42,047 nt of DNA from an uncultured Solirubrobacterales bacterium (lineage in GTDB: Bacteria > Actinomycetota > Thermoleophilia > Solirubrobacterales > Solirubrobacteraceae). The notes below the pieces were generated by a model. It made no database searches. It saw only the letters and a list, made by a program, of their open reading frames with translations, and was not told the origin of the DNA. This document shows, in pieces, positions 8,861 through 19,672 of this stretch; the first letter of the stretch is position 1; every line of letters starts with the position of its first letter. The stretch lies in assembly GCA_903821395.1 (NCBI GenBank), contig CAIJLJ010000038.1, positions 1 to 42,047 on the forward strand. The letters run 5' to 3'. A program made the position numbers and the translations under genes.

Positions 8861-10125
8861 AGCGTCGAACCCCCTTTCGCATCGGCGGAGCGCTTAAGGT
8901 CTGCGATCAGGTAGAGGGAACCCGCCGCGTAAACGAGTCCGCCGGCGCCAGCGGCTGCGCGGGCGTCGCGGAGCGCGTCGTGTGGCGAGTCGACAACCAA
9001 ACTCGGCGGGCCGCCAAGCCGCTCGTTGGTGGCAGCAAGCTCGGCAGGGTCGAGTGCGCGCGGATGCGTGGCGCGCGTGAAAATCAGCTGATCTGAACAA
9101 GGCCCAAGCGTGCTCAACATCGCTTCAGCGTCCTTGTCGTCGAGGACGGAAAGGCAACCGATGAGCTTTCCGCTGAGATTCTCGCGCTCCAACGAGGCAC
9201 GTAGAGCCGATGCGCCGTCGACGTTATGAGCGCCGTCGAGAATTGTCTTTGGCTCACTTGCGCAGATTTCATAGCGTCCTGGTATCCGGATTTCAGCTGC
9301 CGCCCGCTCGGTAGCGCGCGCGTCAAGGGCGCCGAGGAGCGCATGTGCAGCGGCGGCCGCAAGCGCGAAATTACTTCGTTGAAACTCACCTTGAGCGGCG
9401 AGTAACTTTGGCGCGTCGCGCCCGGCGACAACGAGGCGGGCAGACTCTTCCGCGCAGCGCACCAGCGCAACGTCAAGCGCAGCCGGGTCAAGATCGGCGG
9501 TAACGACGAGGGTCCCGCCGGGCTTTACAACGGCAAGCTTTTCGGTAGCGATCAGTTCGACCGTGTCGCCCAGCAGCGCGGTGTGCTCGAGCGCCACTCC
9601 TGTGCAGACCTGAACCGACGAATCGATCACGTTGGTCGCGTCGAGCCGCCCTCCGAGCCCGGCTTCGATTACAGCGGCGTCGACCCCAGCGCCCTTGAAC
9701 ACCACGAAGGCGATCGCTGTTAGCGCCTCAAACTGCGTGATTGGGCCGGAGCTGGGCTGCTCACGCTCGATCTCGGTGGCAGCCTCTGAGACTGCCTGGG
9801 CGGCAGAGCCGAACTGCTGCGGATCGCACGGCACTCCGTTGATCAAGATCCGCTCGGTGAACGAAACGAAATGCGGCGAGAGGTACGCACCGACCTTCAG
9901 CCCGTGCGCAGCAACGATCGCGGCGGTCATTCGAGTCACCGACGACTTTCCATTTGATCCGACCACATGAACGAGCCGCGGAAGCTGCTGCGGGCCGCCA
10001 AGCGACTCGAGCAGCCGCTTAATCCGGTCCAGCCCGAAGTCGATCCCAAAGAGCTCTAACGAGAGCAGCCAGCTCTCTGCCGTCGGCTCATCCCACGCAG
10101 CTTCGCTCTCGGTCTGGGAGCGCAT
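8857..10125 (-). CDS. folC: Folylpolyglutamate synthase / dihydrofolate synthase
   Basis: This Mur-ligase-like enzyme adds glutamate to dihydropteroate and/or folates, using ATP. The 422 residues include the P-loop VVGSNGKSS (54-62, the family form of GTNGKGS), SPHFVSFTERILING (83-97) and VIEAGLGGRLDATNVI with the metal-binding Glu. The C-terminal domain contains KTILDGAHN. valS-folC is a conserved pair in many Gram-positives. The start lies 12 bp after the valS stop. Confidence 0.95.
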   Translation of the reverse strand: MRSQTESEAAWDEPTAESWLLSLELFGIDFGLDRIKRLLESLGGPQQLPRLVHVVGSNGKSSVTRMTAAIVAAHGLKVGAYLSPHFVSFTERILINGVPCDPQQFGSAAQAVSEAATEIEREQPSSGPITQFEALTAIAFVVFKGAGVDAAVIEAGLGGRLDATNVIDSSVQVCTGVALEHTALLGDTVELIATEKLAVVKPGGTLVVTADLDPAALDVALVRCAEESARLVVAGRDAPKLLAAQGEFQRSNFALAAAAAHALLGALDARATERAAAEIRIPGRYEICASEPKTILDGAHNVDGASALRASLERENLSGKLIGCLSVLDDKDAEAMLSTLGPCSDQLIFTRATHPRALDPAELAATNERLGGPPSLVVDSPHDALRDARAAAGAGGLVYAAGSLYLIADLKRSADAKGGSTL

Positions 10126-10137
10126 CTCGTGCCCTTC

Positions 10138-12687
<2,550 letters not shown>

Positions 12688-12695
12688 GGCGGCTG

Positions 12696-12701
12696 AGTCT
12701 A
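12696..12701 (-). promoter_or_regulatory. Candidate -10 box for valS (TAGACT)
   Basis: The box matches TANNNT and sits 8 nt before the valS GTG, the spacing expected for a leaderless transcript. No -35 element is recognised. Confidence 0.4.
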
Positions 12702-12727
12702 CGACGCGCGCGCCGCCAAGCGAGCGC

Positions 12728-12994
12728 TCAGCGCTTCTTGCGGCCGCCGCGAAGCCCCGGAACGGGGATCGGAGCGAGATCGGCCATCAAGCCGCGGTGA
12801 TCGATCTTGCGCGCCACTTCGATCAGATGCTCACGCTGGGTGGCTGTCATTCGGTTGGGCAGGCCGCGCGACTCGGCGAGCGCTTTGAGCGCTTTCGAAC
12901 GGTCTTTTGGATCGAGGCGGCGCCAATGGTCGTTGACCACCATCGTCGCTTGCATCGCGGCCAACCAGGGAATCGATTTTAGCTTCGGCTTCAT
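12728..12994 (-). CDS. 88-residue basic protein of unknown function
   Basis: No family is recognised. The protein is soluble and predicted mostly helical. It is rich in Lys/Arg, starts MKPKLKSIPWLAAMQATMVV, has a central DPKDRSKALKALAES stretch and ends in GLRGGRKKR. It lies 4 bp after the clpX stop and 40 bp before valS, all on the same strand, so it belongs to this operon. A nucleic-acid or ribosome partner would fit its charge and neighbours, but that is only inference. Confidence 0.75.
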   Translation of the reverse strand: MKPKLKSIPWLAAMQATMVVNDHWRRLDPKDRSKALKALAESRGLPNRMTATQREHLIEVARKIDHRGLMADLAPIPVPGLRGGRKKR

Positions 12995-12998
12995 CGCT

Positions 12999-14279
12999 CT
13001 AGCTGGCCTCGGGGAGCTGTTGATCTTCAGCGCGGCCGTCGTCGACCGATTCGGTCACAAGCGTTGGCGGGAAGCCGTTCTCTACCGACTCGCGCGTTAC
13101 AACGCACTTCTTCACGTCGCCGCGTGAAGGCAGCTCGAACTGAACTTCGAGCAGCACCTCTTCGATGATCGAACGGAGGCCGCGCGCACCGGTCTCGCGC
13201 TCAAGCGCCTTGTCGGCAACGGAGTCGAGCGCGTCGTCGGCGAAGACCAGCTCGATACCGTCGAAGGCGAAGAAGGTCTGGAATTGCTTCGTCAGCGCAT
13301 TGCGCGGCTCGGTCAGGATTGAGATCAGGTCGGCACGCGTCAACTGGTGAACGGCGCTGGTGACCGGGAGGCGGCCGATGAACTCTGGAATCAGGCCGTA
13401 GTTGACGAGATCCTCGGGCAGACACTGCGCAAAGATCTTGCCCGGGTCGTGTTCGCTGCGAGCCGAAATCGCGGCACCGAAGCCGATCCCCTTGTGGCCT
13501 ACGCGCTTCTCGATCACCTTGTCGAGGTTGGCGAAGGCACCGCCGCAGATGAAAAGGATGTTGGTCGTGTCGATCGTCAGGAACTCTTGGTGCGGGTGCT
13601 TGCGCCCACCCTGCGGCGGCACGCTCGCAGTCGTCCCTTCGAGGATTTTCAACAGCGCCTGCTGCACTCCCTCGCCAGAGACGTCGCGGGTAATTGAAGG
13701 GCTCTCCGACTTGCGCGCGACCTTGTCTACCTCGTCGATGTAGATGATCCCGGTCTCGGCCTTCTTGACGTCGTAGTCGGCTGCCTGAATCAACTTCAGC
13801 AGGATGTTTTCAACGTCCTCACCGACGTAGCCGGCCTCAGTCAGCGCCGTCGCATCAGCAATCGCAAATGGCACGTAGAGAAGCTTGGCGAGCGTCTGCG
13901 CCAGCAGCGTCTTGCCGCAGCCGGTCGGGCCGAGAAGCAGGATGTTCGACTTCTGCAGCTCGATTTCGTTGTCGTCGCCCTGCGACATCTGGATTCGCTT
14001 GTAGTGGTTGTAGACGGCGACCGACAGCGTCCTCTTAGCCTCGTCTTGACCGATTACATACTCGTCGAGAAAGTCGTAAATCTCCTTCGGACGGGGAAGG
14101 TTTTCGACGTCAAACGAAGTTGGAACTGAGAGCTCTTCATCAATGATCTCGTTACAAAGATCGATGCACTCGTCGCAGATGTAGACGCCGGGACCGGCGA
14201 TCAGCTTCTTGACCTGCCGCTGCGACTTGCCGCAGAAACTGCACAGCAGCTGCTCGCTTGAATCGGTTGGACGCGCCAT
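12999..14279 (-). CDS. clpX: ClpX, ATPase subunit of the ClpXP protease
   Basis: This hexameric AAA+ unfoldase feeds substrates to ClpP. The 426 residues carry an N-terminal C4 zinc-binding domain (Cys13, Cys16, Cys35, Cys38), Walker A GPTGCGKT (117-124), the GYVG pore loop (150-153), Walker B IIYIDE (178-183) and the sensor region EFIGRLPV. The gene follows clpP by 35 bp. GGGGAAACA upstream of the ATG can serve as a modest ribosome binding site. Confidence 0.98.
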   Translation of the reverse strand: MARPTDSSEQLLCSFCGKSQRQVKKLIAGPGVYICDECIDLCNEIIDEELSVPTSFDVENLPRPKEIYDFLDEYVIGQDEAKRTLSVAVYNHYKRIQMSQGDDNEIELQKSNILLLGPTGCGKTLLAQTLAKLLYVPFAIADATALTEAGYVGEDVENILLKLIQAADYDVKKAETGIIYIDEVDKVARKSESPSITRDVSGEGVQQALLKILEGTTASVPPQGGRKHPHQEFLTIDTTNILFICGGAFANLDKVIEKRVGHKGIGFGAAISARSEHDPGKIFAQCLPEDLVNYGLIPEFIGRLPVTSAVHQLTRADLISILTEPRNALTKQFQTFFAFDGIELVFADDALDSVADKALERETGARGLRSIIEEVLLEVQFELPSRGDVKKCVVTRESVENGFPPTLVTESVDDGRAEDQQLPEAS

Positions 14280-14314
14280 TGTTTCCCCTTCGTCTAAACG
14301 CAGGCGCCGCCCAG

Positions 14315-14899
14315 CTAATGCTTGGCGATCACCTTGTCAATTATCCCGTACTCGGCGGCCTCTTCGGCCGACATGAAGTAGTCACGTTCGGTGTCGCCGC
14401 GGACCTTGTCGTACTCCTGGCCGGTGTGCTCGGCGAGGATGTGATCGAGCCGCTGACGGACGTCGATGATCTCTTTGGCGTGGATCTCAATGTCGGTCGC
14501 CTGACCTTCAAAGCCGGAGCTGACCTGGTGGATCAGGATCTTTGCGTTGGGCAGAGCCATGCGCTTGCCTGGTGCTCCGCCAGCCAGCAGCAGCGCGCCC
14601 ATCGACATCGCGATACCCACACAAATCGTTGAAACGTCAGGCTTGACGAACTGCATCGTGTCGTAAATCGCGAGGCCTGAATAGACCGAGCCACCCGGCG
14701 AGTTGATGTAGATCGAGATGTCCTTGTCTGGATCCTGCGACTCAAGGTGCAGGAGCTGCGCGACAACGAGGTTGGCGATCTGGTCGTCAACTTGGCTGCC
14801 GAGGAAGATGATTCGCTCGTTTAGAAGGCGCGAGTAGATGTCAAACGAACGTTCTCCGCGTGAGGTCTGCTCAACAACCATTGGGACTAGGGGGCTCAT
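14315..14899 (-). CDS. clpP: ClpP, serine protease subunit of ClpXP
   Basis: This self-compartmentalising serine peptidase is the proteolytic core for ClpX and other Clp ATPases. From ATG 14899 it has 194 residues, the normal size, with the standard N-terminus [20 protein letters not shown]. The catalytic triad is Ser99 (GIAMSMGA), His124 (LIHQ) and Asp173 (ERDYFMS). An in-frame start at 14947 would add 16 residues ([15 protein letters not shown]). GAGG four bases before ATG 14899 favours the shorter form. Only one clpP is present here, although many actinobacteria carry two. Confidence 0.97.
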   Translation of the reverse strand: MSPLVPMVVEQTSRGERSFDIYSRLLNERIIFLGSQVDDQIANLVVAQLLHLESQDPDKDISIYINSPGGSVYSGLAIYDTMQFVKPDVSTICVGIAMSMGALLLAGGAPGKRMALPNAKILIHQVSSGFEGQATDIEIHAKEIIDVRQRLDHILAEHTGQEYDKVRGDTERDYFMSAEEAAEYGIIDKVIAKH

Positions 14900-15004
14900 G
14901 TTCCTCGCTTTGTTTCGGTCGGCTGGGTTGATTCCTCCCACGTGCAACTTTGCTCGCAGATGGAGCAGTCAACACTAGCAACGGGGAGACGCTGAAACGG
15001 AGCT

Positions 15005-16312
15005 TCAGGAAGGGCTGGTAGGCACTGCGCTCTCGACGATTAGGTCGAGCGCTTGGCGCTGCGAGAGCTCTTCGATCAGGTCGTCAAGACGGTTGGCCTT
15101 CTCAAGCCGTTCTCGCAGCTTCTCCGGCGTGGTCTGCTCCTGCGCGGCCGAGGCCTGCAGCGCGGTGAGGATGTCTCCATCGCCTGGCTGAATGTCCTCT
15201 GCCTCGACGATCGCCACCAGCGCTGCCTCGTGGCGCAAGCTCTTCTGCGCAGCCTCAGCGCTCTCACCGAGCATCTCTTCTTCGGTGCGGCCCGAGATCT
15301 GGAAATACATCTCGCGGCTGATGCCCTGGTGTGAGAGCTGGTGGAGCATGCGGTCGAGCAGCTCGCTGGCGCGCGCGTCAACGAGCGGCTGGGGCAGATT
15401 GATCTTGGCGTTGTCTGCGACGGCGTCGAGCACCGCTTCGCGGAATTCTTCCTCAGCTTTGTCACCATCGGCCGCGAGCATCTGAGTCGCGAGATCCTCG
15501 CGCAGCTCGGCAATCGTCTCGAGTCCAGCGGCCTCGTTGGCGAACTCGTCGTTTAGCTCGGGGAGAATCCGGCGGCGGATCTCGGTCGCCGTGACGGCAA
15601 ACTCTGCATCCTTGCCGGCCAGCTCCTCTGCTTGGTAGTCCTCAGGGAAGGCGAGCTTGACGGTCCGCTCGTCGCCGGCCTTTATGCCCTCGAGCTGCTC
15701 CTCGAAGCCTGGAATCAGACGCCCGGAGCCGAGCTCAATCAGCTGGTCGGTTCCCTCGCCACCCTCGAAGACCTCTCCATCTATGGAACCGACGTAGTTC
15801 ATCACAACAAAGTCACCGGTCGCGGCGGCTTCTTCGACTGTTTCAAGGCTTGCCATCCTGCCGCGCAGCTCTTCGATCTGGGCGTCGATCGCTTCCGGCT
15901 CGGCAACCGCTTCGCGGCGCTCAACCTTCAGTCCCTTGTACTTGCCAAGCTTGGCGACAGGACGCACCCCGACCTCAAAGCTGAACTTCAAATCCTCACC
16001 GGCCGGCGGCAATTCGCCGAGTTCAACCTCGGGCTGGCCGACGATTGCGAGGCGGGCGCCATCAACGGCTTCTGTGTACCAGTGACCAAGCGAGCCGCGG
16101 ATTGTCTCGTCAACGACCGCGTCACGGCCGATCCGCTGGATTACGACCTCGGCCGGAATCTTGCCTTTGCGAAAACCGGCCATCTTCATCTCTTTGCCCA
16201 TCGAACGGGCGGTTTGAGCGATCCGGCGATCGAGCTCTTCGAGCGGTACCTGAACCTCCACGCGGACGCGCGAATCAGGCAGCTCTTTGACGTTGGCAGT
16301 GACTGTGCTCAT
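15005..16312 (-). CDS. tig: Trigger factor (ribosome-associated chaperone, peptidyl-prolyl isomerase)
   Basis: This chaperone binds at the ribosomal exit tunnel and helps nascent chains fold. From ATG 16312 it has 435 residues. The N-terminal ribosome-binding domain has the GFRKGKIP signature. An FKBP-type isomerase domain follows (about 160-240, DFVVMNYVGSIDG), then a long helical C-terminal domain. A GTG at 16321 would add three residues (MPP). A TATCGT box 7 nt before ATG 16312 supports the ATG and a leaderless transcript. tig-clpP-clpX order is widely conserved. Confidence 0.97.
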   Translation of the reverse strand: MSTVTANVKELPDSRVRVEVQVPLEELDRRIAQTARSMGKEMKMAGFRKGKIPAEVVIQRIGRDAVVDETIRGSLGHWYTEAVDGARLAIVGQPEVELGELPPAGEDLKFSFEVGVRPVAKLGKYKGLKVERREAVAEPEAIDAQIEELRGRMASLETVEEAAATGDFVVMNYVGSIDGEVFEGGEGTDQLIELGSGRLIPGFEEQLEGIKAGDERTVKLAFPEDYQAEELAGKDAEFAVTATEIRRRILPELNDEFANEAAGLETIAELREDLATQMLAADGDKAEEEFREAVLDAVADNAKINLPQPLVDARASELLDRMLHQLSHQGISREMYFQISGRTEEEMLGESAEAAQKSLRHEAALVAIVEAEDIQPGDGDILTALQASAAQEQTTPEKLRERLEKANRLDDLIEELSQRQALDLIVESAVPTSPS

Positions 16313-16319
16313 CGGCGGC

Positions 16320-16329
16320 ACGATAGCGT
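16320..16329. promoter_or_regulatory. Shared bidirectional -10 element, ANNNTANNNT, between tig and the 47-residue gene
   Basis: The 10-mer is ACGATAGCGT. On the minus strand it reads TATCGT, 7 nt before the tig ATG. On the plus strand it reads TAGCGT, 6 nt before the GTG at 16336. The two boxes share the central TA. Only 23 bp separate the two start codons, so any -35 contact must fall inside the opposite gene. Confidence 0.55.
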
Positions 16330-16335
16330 CAGGGC

Positions 16336-16479
16336 GTGGCCAACGACCGCCAGCCCCTACCGCGCAGGATCGAAACCTGGGTCGTAACCGGCCCCGTCGG
16401 CCATCTGCTCTCCGCCGCCGGCGACTGGGCCGTATTGCTTACGACTTTGGCGCGCGATCGGATCAGCCGCGGCAACTGA
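16336..16479 (+). CDS. 47-residue protein of unknown function
   Basis: This is a small open frame from GTG 16336 to TGA 16479, divergent from tig. The product has a short basic N-terminal part (PLPRRIETW), a moderately hydrophobic middle (VVTGPVGHLLSAAGDWAVLL) and a basic tail (ARDRISRGN). It is not a convincing membrane span. Evidence for a real gene is a protein-like composition and a properly spaced TAGCGT box. An in-frame stop at 16324 excludes a longer form. No family is recognised. Confidence 0.6.
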   Translation: MANDRQPLPRRIETWVVTGPVGHLLSAAGDWAVLLTTLARDRISRGN

Positions 16480-16511
16480 CGTTGTCCGAATAATCCGCCG
16501 GACGAGTGGTT

Positions 16512-16517
16512 TACCTT
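16512..16517 (+). promoter_or_regulatory. Candidate -10 box (TACCTT) for the 16525 lipoprotein
   Basis: This is a TANNNT box 7 nt before the ATG, fitting a leaderless start. No ribosome binding site is visible. Confidence 0.4.
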
Positions 16518-16524
16518 TTCGCCC

Positions 16525-16998
16525 ATGAAAAGACTCCGGGTCTCAACGCTATTTCTCGGCATTGCCGCTGCCGCCGCCATCGCCGGATGCGGTTCCAGCT
16601 CGACCGACACGACGACCGCCTCAAGCGCCGCGTTTAAGAGTCAGGCTTCGGCGATCTGCACCGCCGCGTTCAACAAGGTCAACGCCCAAAAGCTGCCGAC
16701 AACCAATGCCGCCGTCGTTAAGGTCCAGCTCGATTCGGCCGCTTTCTTCAACGCAGCACTCGCAAGGCTCAGCCAGCTTCAGCCGAGCGGCGATGCACAA
16801 GGCAGGTACCAAACATGGCTAACAACCTTCAAGCAGGTGCCTGCGGTCAACTCCGAGGCGGCGACAGTCGCGAAAGCTCATGGCGTGTTGAGCAGCCAGT
16901 TCCTAGCGCTTGCGCCTAAGTTCCGTGAGGCGGTCGCGAAAGCCAATTCGGCCGCCGTTGCCGCCGGCATACCGGACTGCGCCCTGAAGAAGGGCTAA
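16525..16998 (+). CDS. Small predicted lipoprotein of unknown function
   Basis: The 157 residues start with a lipoprotein signal peptide: a basic MKRLR, a hydrophobic run and the lipobox IAGC with lipidated Cys22. A Ser/Thr-rich linker follows (about 23-36). The mature domain is mainly helical and Ala-rich, with Cys45 and Cys153 (PDCALKKG end) that could form a disulfide. Many such helical secreted proteins exist in actinobacteria, but no named domain is recognised. Confidence 0.8.
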   Translation: MKRLRVSTLFLGIAAAAAIAGCGSSSTDTTTASSAAFKSQASAICTAAFNKVNAQKLPTTNAAVVKVQLDSAAFFNAALARLSQLQPSGDAQGRYQTWLTTFKQVPAVNSEAATVAKAHGVLSSQFLALAPKFREAVAKANSAAVAAGIPDCALKKG

Positions 16999-17009
16999 TC
17001 GCAGCGGAA

Positions 17010-17083
17010 GGTGAGTGACGGGACTCGAACCCGCGACCGCCTGGACCACAACCAGGAGCTCTACCAACTGAGCTACACCCACC
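17010..17083 (-). tRNA. tRNA-His (anticodon GTG)
   Basis: 74 nt with a complete cloverleaf. The extra 5' G (G-1, from 17083) faces C73, as in all bacterial His tRNAs. Acceptor GTGGGTG pairs with CACTCAC with one G-T. The anticodon arm is CCTGG-TTGTGGT-CCAGG. CCA is not encoded. Confidence 0.97.
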
Positions 17084-17136
17084 GCGCAGGGCGCAGTGTA
17101 CGGCTTAGTGCGCCCGCGAGAGCGGCCGCTTCGCGA

Positions 17137-17211
17137 TGCCCCCGCCAGGACTCGAACCTGGGACCTGCCGGGTAGAAGCCGGCCGCTCTAATCCAACTGA
17201 GCTACGGGGGC
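17137..17211 (-). tRNA. tRNA-Arg (anticodon TCT)
   Basis: 75 nt. Acceptor GCCCCCG/CGGGGGC, D arm GCTC/GAGC, anticodon stem GCCGG/CCGGC around loop CTTCTAC (TCT), T arm CCAGG-TTCGAGT-CCTGG, A73. CCA is not encoded. Confidence 0.97.
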
Positions 17212-17277
17212 CTGATCGGCTAGCCGCCAATCTAGTCGCCAACCGTACAGCGCCGACGCGTCGACGACCGGTTCAAA

Positions 17278-17351
<74 letters not shown>

Positions 17352-17392
17352 ATGAGTTCCAGATGGTAGGGCTGTTTGAGGCCAGCATGTTC

Positions 17393-17398
17393 TAGCGT
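17393..17398 (+). promoter_or_regulatory. Candidate -10 box (TAGCGT) for the DUF1015 gene
   Basis: This is a TANNNT box 6 nt before the ATG at 17405. It lies 42-47 bp beyond the 5' end of the opposing tRNA-Pro. Confidence 0.4.
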
Positions 17399-17404
17399 GC
17401 CGGT

Positions 17405-18685
17405 ATGGCCGACGTCCGCCCACTCAATTCGCTCCGCTACGACCTCGATCGAGTCGGTGGATTCGACGCGGTTCTATCGCCGCCCTACGACGTGATCGAC
17501 CCGGCCCAGCGGGCCGAGCTGGCTGCGCGCTCCCCGTTCAATGTCGTTGGCATCGACCTGCCTGAGCCGGCGACCACTGGCGGCGATCCTTACGAGAACG
17601 CAGCAACGCTACTGGCCGAGTGGCAGCAAGCTGGCGCGTTGGTGCGAGACGACGAACCATCGTTCTGGATCCTGACTCAGGACTACCTCGCGCCCGACGG
17701 TGGTCGCCGCACGCGCTCGGGTTTCCTTGCCGCAGTCAAGATCGAGGAATACGGGGCCGGCAAGATTCGCCCCCATGAGCGCACGCACCCTGGCCCAAAG
17801 GAGGACCGTCTCCGTCTGACGCGTGCAACCAAGACCAACCTGTCGCCGATCTTTGCGCTCTACTCCGATTCGACCGGCGCCGCCCGCGCGACGATCGCCG
17901 CCCAGACAGAGGGCGAGCCGCACGGAGAGCAGACCGACGACGACGGAACCGTCAACCGCCTCTGGAGAGTCAACGACCTTGACGCCCAAGCCGCGCTTAG
18001 CGAGGCGCTTGACCCTGCCGAGCTACTGATCGCCGACGGCCACCACCGCTACGAGACGGCTCGCATCTACGCCGACGAGATCGGTGGCGATGGCCCCCAC
18101 CGTTTCGTATTGATGGACCTCGTCGCGCTGGAAGACCCGGGCCTCAGCGTCTTCCCAACCCACCGCCTCATCAGCGGCCTAGCCGATGACCCGGTGCGCG
18201 CTAACGCTCTGCGCGAAACAGTTGAGAAGTGCTTTGAGGTGACCGCATTGGAATCGACCGAGGAGCTGCCACCGAACGGCCTTTCAGCCGACGGCAGGCT
18301 TCAGTTCGGCTACCTCGATTCGCGCCACAAGCGGCCGCTGAGACTCGTGCTGCGCGACCAGGCGATCGCCGACGAAGCGCTCGCCGACTTCCCCGCCCCG
18401 TACCGCAAGCTCGACGCCGCCGTGCTCGAAGCATTGATTCTGAAGGGGCCGCTAGGCCTGAGCGAGGACGACATTTCCCACTTCAATGGTCTTGGTTACT
18501 CGCGCAGCGACGAGGAAGCTCTGGCGCTACTGGAAAACGGTGAATACGACGCAGCTTTCTTCCTCTCCGGCGCACCGATCGAGCAAATCCAAGAGATAGC
18601 CGGAGCCGGTGTCAACATGCCACCGAAGTCGACGTTCTTCACGCCGAAGGTGCCAACCGGGTTGGTCTTCAATCCGCTGTCCTAG
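17405..18685 (+). CDS. DUF1015 family protein
   Basis: This 426-residue soluble protein has the DUF1015 pattern: an N-terminal VRPLNSLRYD and VLSPPYDVIDPAQRAEL (about 23-39), a central IRPHERTHPGPKEDRL, and the family hallmark IADGHHRYETARIYADEI around residue 210. The His-His-Arg-Tyr motif suggests an active or ligand site, but the biochemical role is not established to my knowledge. It is probably transcribed with the OsmC and NUDIX genes downstream, with gaps of 11 bp or less. Confidence 0.9.
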   Translation: MADVRPLNSLRYDLDRVGGFDAVLSPPYDVIDPAQRAELAARSPFNVVGIDLPEPATTGGDPYENAATLLAEWQQAGALVRDDEPSFWILTQDYLAPDGGRRTRSGFLAAVKIEEYGAGKIRPHERTHPGPKEDRLRLTRATKTNLSPIFALYSDSTGAARATIAAQTEGEPHGEQTDDDGTVNRLWRVNDLDAQAALSEALDPAELLIADGHHRYETARIYADEIGGDGPHRFVLMDLVALEDPGLSVFPTHRLISGLADDPVRANALRETVEKCFEVTALESTEELPPNGLSADGRLQFGYLDSRHKRPLRLVLRDQAIADEALADFPAPYRKLDAAVLEALILKGPLGLSEDDISHFNGLGYSRSDEEALALLENGEYDAAFFLSGAPIEQIQEIAGAGVNMPPKSTFFTPKVPTGLVFNPLS

Positions 18686-18696
18686 TCTTCTTAGTA

Positions 18697-19101
18697 ATGA
18701 AAGCAATCGCCACCCGCAAAGAAGGGCACCAGCACAGCATCACGATCCGTGATCATGAGCTGACAGTTGACGAAGACGCTGAGCTCGGCGGTACGGACAC
18801 TGGACCTACTCCGCTAGAACTTCTTGCCGCCAGCCTCGCCAGCTGCGTCGCCGTGACGGTCGAGATGTACGCCGACCGGAAGGGTTGGGAAGTAGGAAAG
18901 CTGGAGGTTGAGGTGGACTACGCGACAGCAGAACGCGGCACTCCTACGAAGTTCGAAGTTGTGCTGCGTGTCCCGAGCGACCTCACCGACGAACAGGTCG
19001 AACGGCTTTCCGTGATCGCGGCAAAGTGCCCGGTCCATCGGACGCTCGATGGCGAAGTGATGTTTCACGAGCGTGTCGAGCGCACCACTCTCACGAGCTG
19101 A
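18697..19101 (+). CDS. OsmC/Ohr family thiol peroxidase-like protein
   Basis: The 134-residue OsmC-fold protein contains the two family cysteines: Cys50 in LAASLASCVAVTVEMYADRKG and Cys111 in AAKCPVHRTL. Members reduce organic hydroperoxides as dimers. This one resembles the general OsmC group rather than Ohr, judging by the CPVHRTL motif. The end of the gene overlaps the NUDIX gene by 29 bp in another frame. Confidence 0.9.
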   Translation: MKAIATRKEGHQHSITIRDHELTVDEDAELGGTDTGPTPLELLAASLASCVAVTVEMYADRKGWEVGKLEVEVDYATAERGTPTKFEVVLRVPSDLTDEQVERLSVIAAKCPVHRTLDGEVMFHERVERTTLTS

Positions 19102-19672
19102 ACTGGCGGGCGCACTCGCCCCTGAGCTGCTGAGCCCCGAAGCGGCGGCGGTGCTTCCGGTGCGCGGCCGCAAGAAGGCCGGCGTGCTGGTTCCACTGTT
19201 TGCCAGCGACGAAGGCATGCTCTCGATCGTGATGACGCGCCGAGGCGACAACCTGCGCCGCCACGCCGGTGAGCTCTCATTCCCCGGCGGACGCATTGAT
19301 GATGACGACGCCGACCTGACTGCCACGGCGCTGCGCGAAGCGCATGAGGAGATCGGCCTCGCGCCGCCATCTGTCGAGTTAATCGGTGCGCTTCCTCCAA
19401 CCCCAACAATTGCGACCGGCTACGCCGTTCACCCGTTCGTAGGCTTGATCGATCCGGGCCAGGAGTGGGTGCTCTCGCAGCGCGAGGTCGCGTCGATCCA
19501 CGAGTTCGACGTCGCGGAGCTGCTCGCTGGTTACGGCAGGCGCCGCATCAAGCGTCGTGGGATCGGCTTCACCACCGATACCTATGCAGTTGACGATCAG
19601 CTCGTCTGGGGTGCGACCGCGAGGATCCTTGGCGACCTATTCGCCCGCCTCAAAGCCGCCGGCCTCAGCTGA
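19073..19672 (+). CDS. NUDIX hydrolase, CoA-pyrophosphatase-like
   Basis: The 199 residues start at a GTG inside the OsmC gene. The NUDIX box runs about 72-96 (GGRIDDDD... ALREAHEEIGL) with catalytic Glu92/Glu93. The preceding TRRGDNLRRHAGELSFPGG is the extra signature of the NudL/YeaB group, which cleaves CoA and its derivatives. The substrate is inferred from that group. The 3' end overlaps the convergent peroxiredoxin gene by 8 bp. Confidence 0.9.
   Translation: MSSAPLSRAELAGALAPELLSPEAAAVLPVRGRKKAGVLVPLFASDEGMLSIVMTRRGDNLRRHAGELSFPGGRIDDDDADLTATALREAHEEIGLAPPSVELIGALPPTPTIATGYAVHPFVGLIDPGQEWVLSQREVASIHEFDVAELLAGYGRRRIKRRGIGFTTDTYAVDDQLVWGATARILGDLFARLKAAGLS

Noticed and set aside
14900-14947. 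Longer clpP start at 14947
   Set aside because: The added residues are atypical for ClpP. ATG 14899 has a GAGG site and the standard N-terminus.
15632-16387. Plus-strand open frame of 251 codons antisense to tig
   Set aside because: Trigger factor is clearly encoded on the minus strand, and this frame even runs across the divergent promoter.
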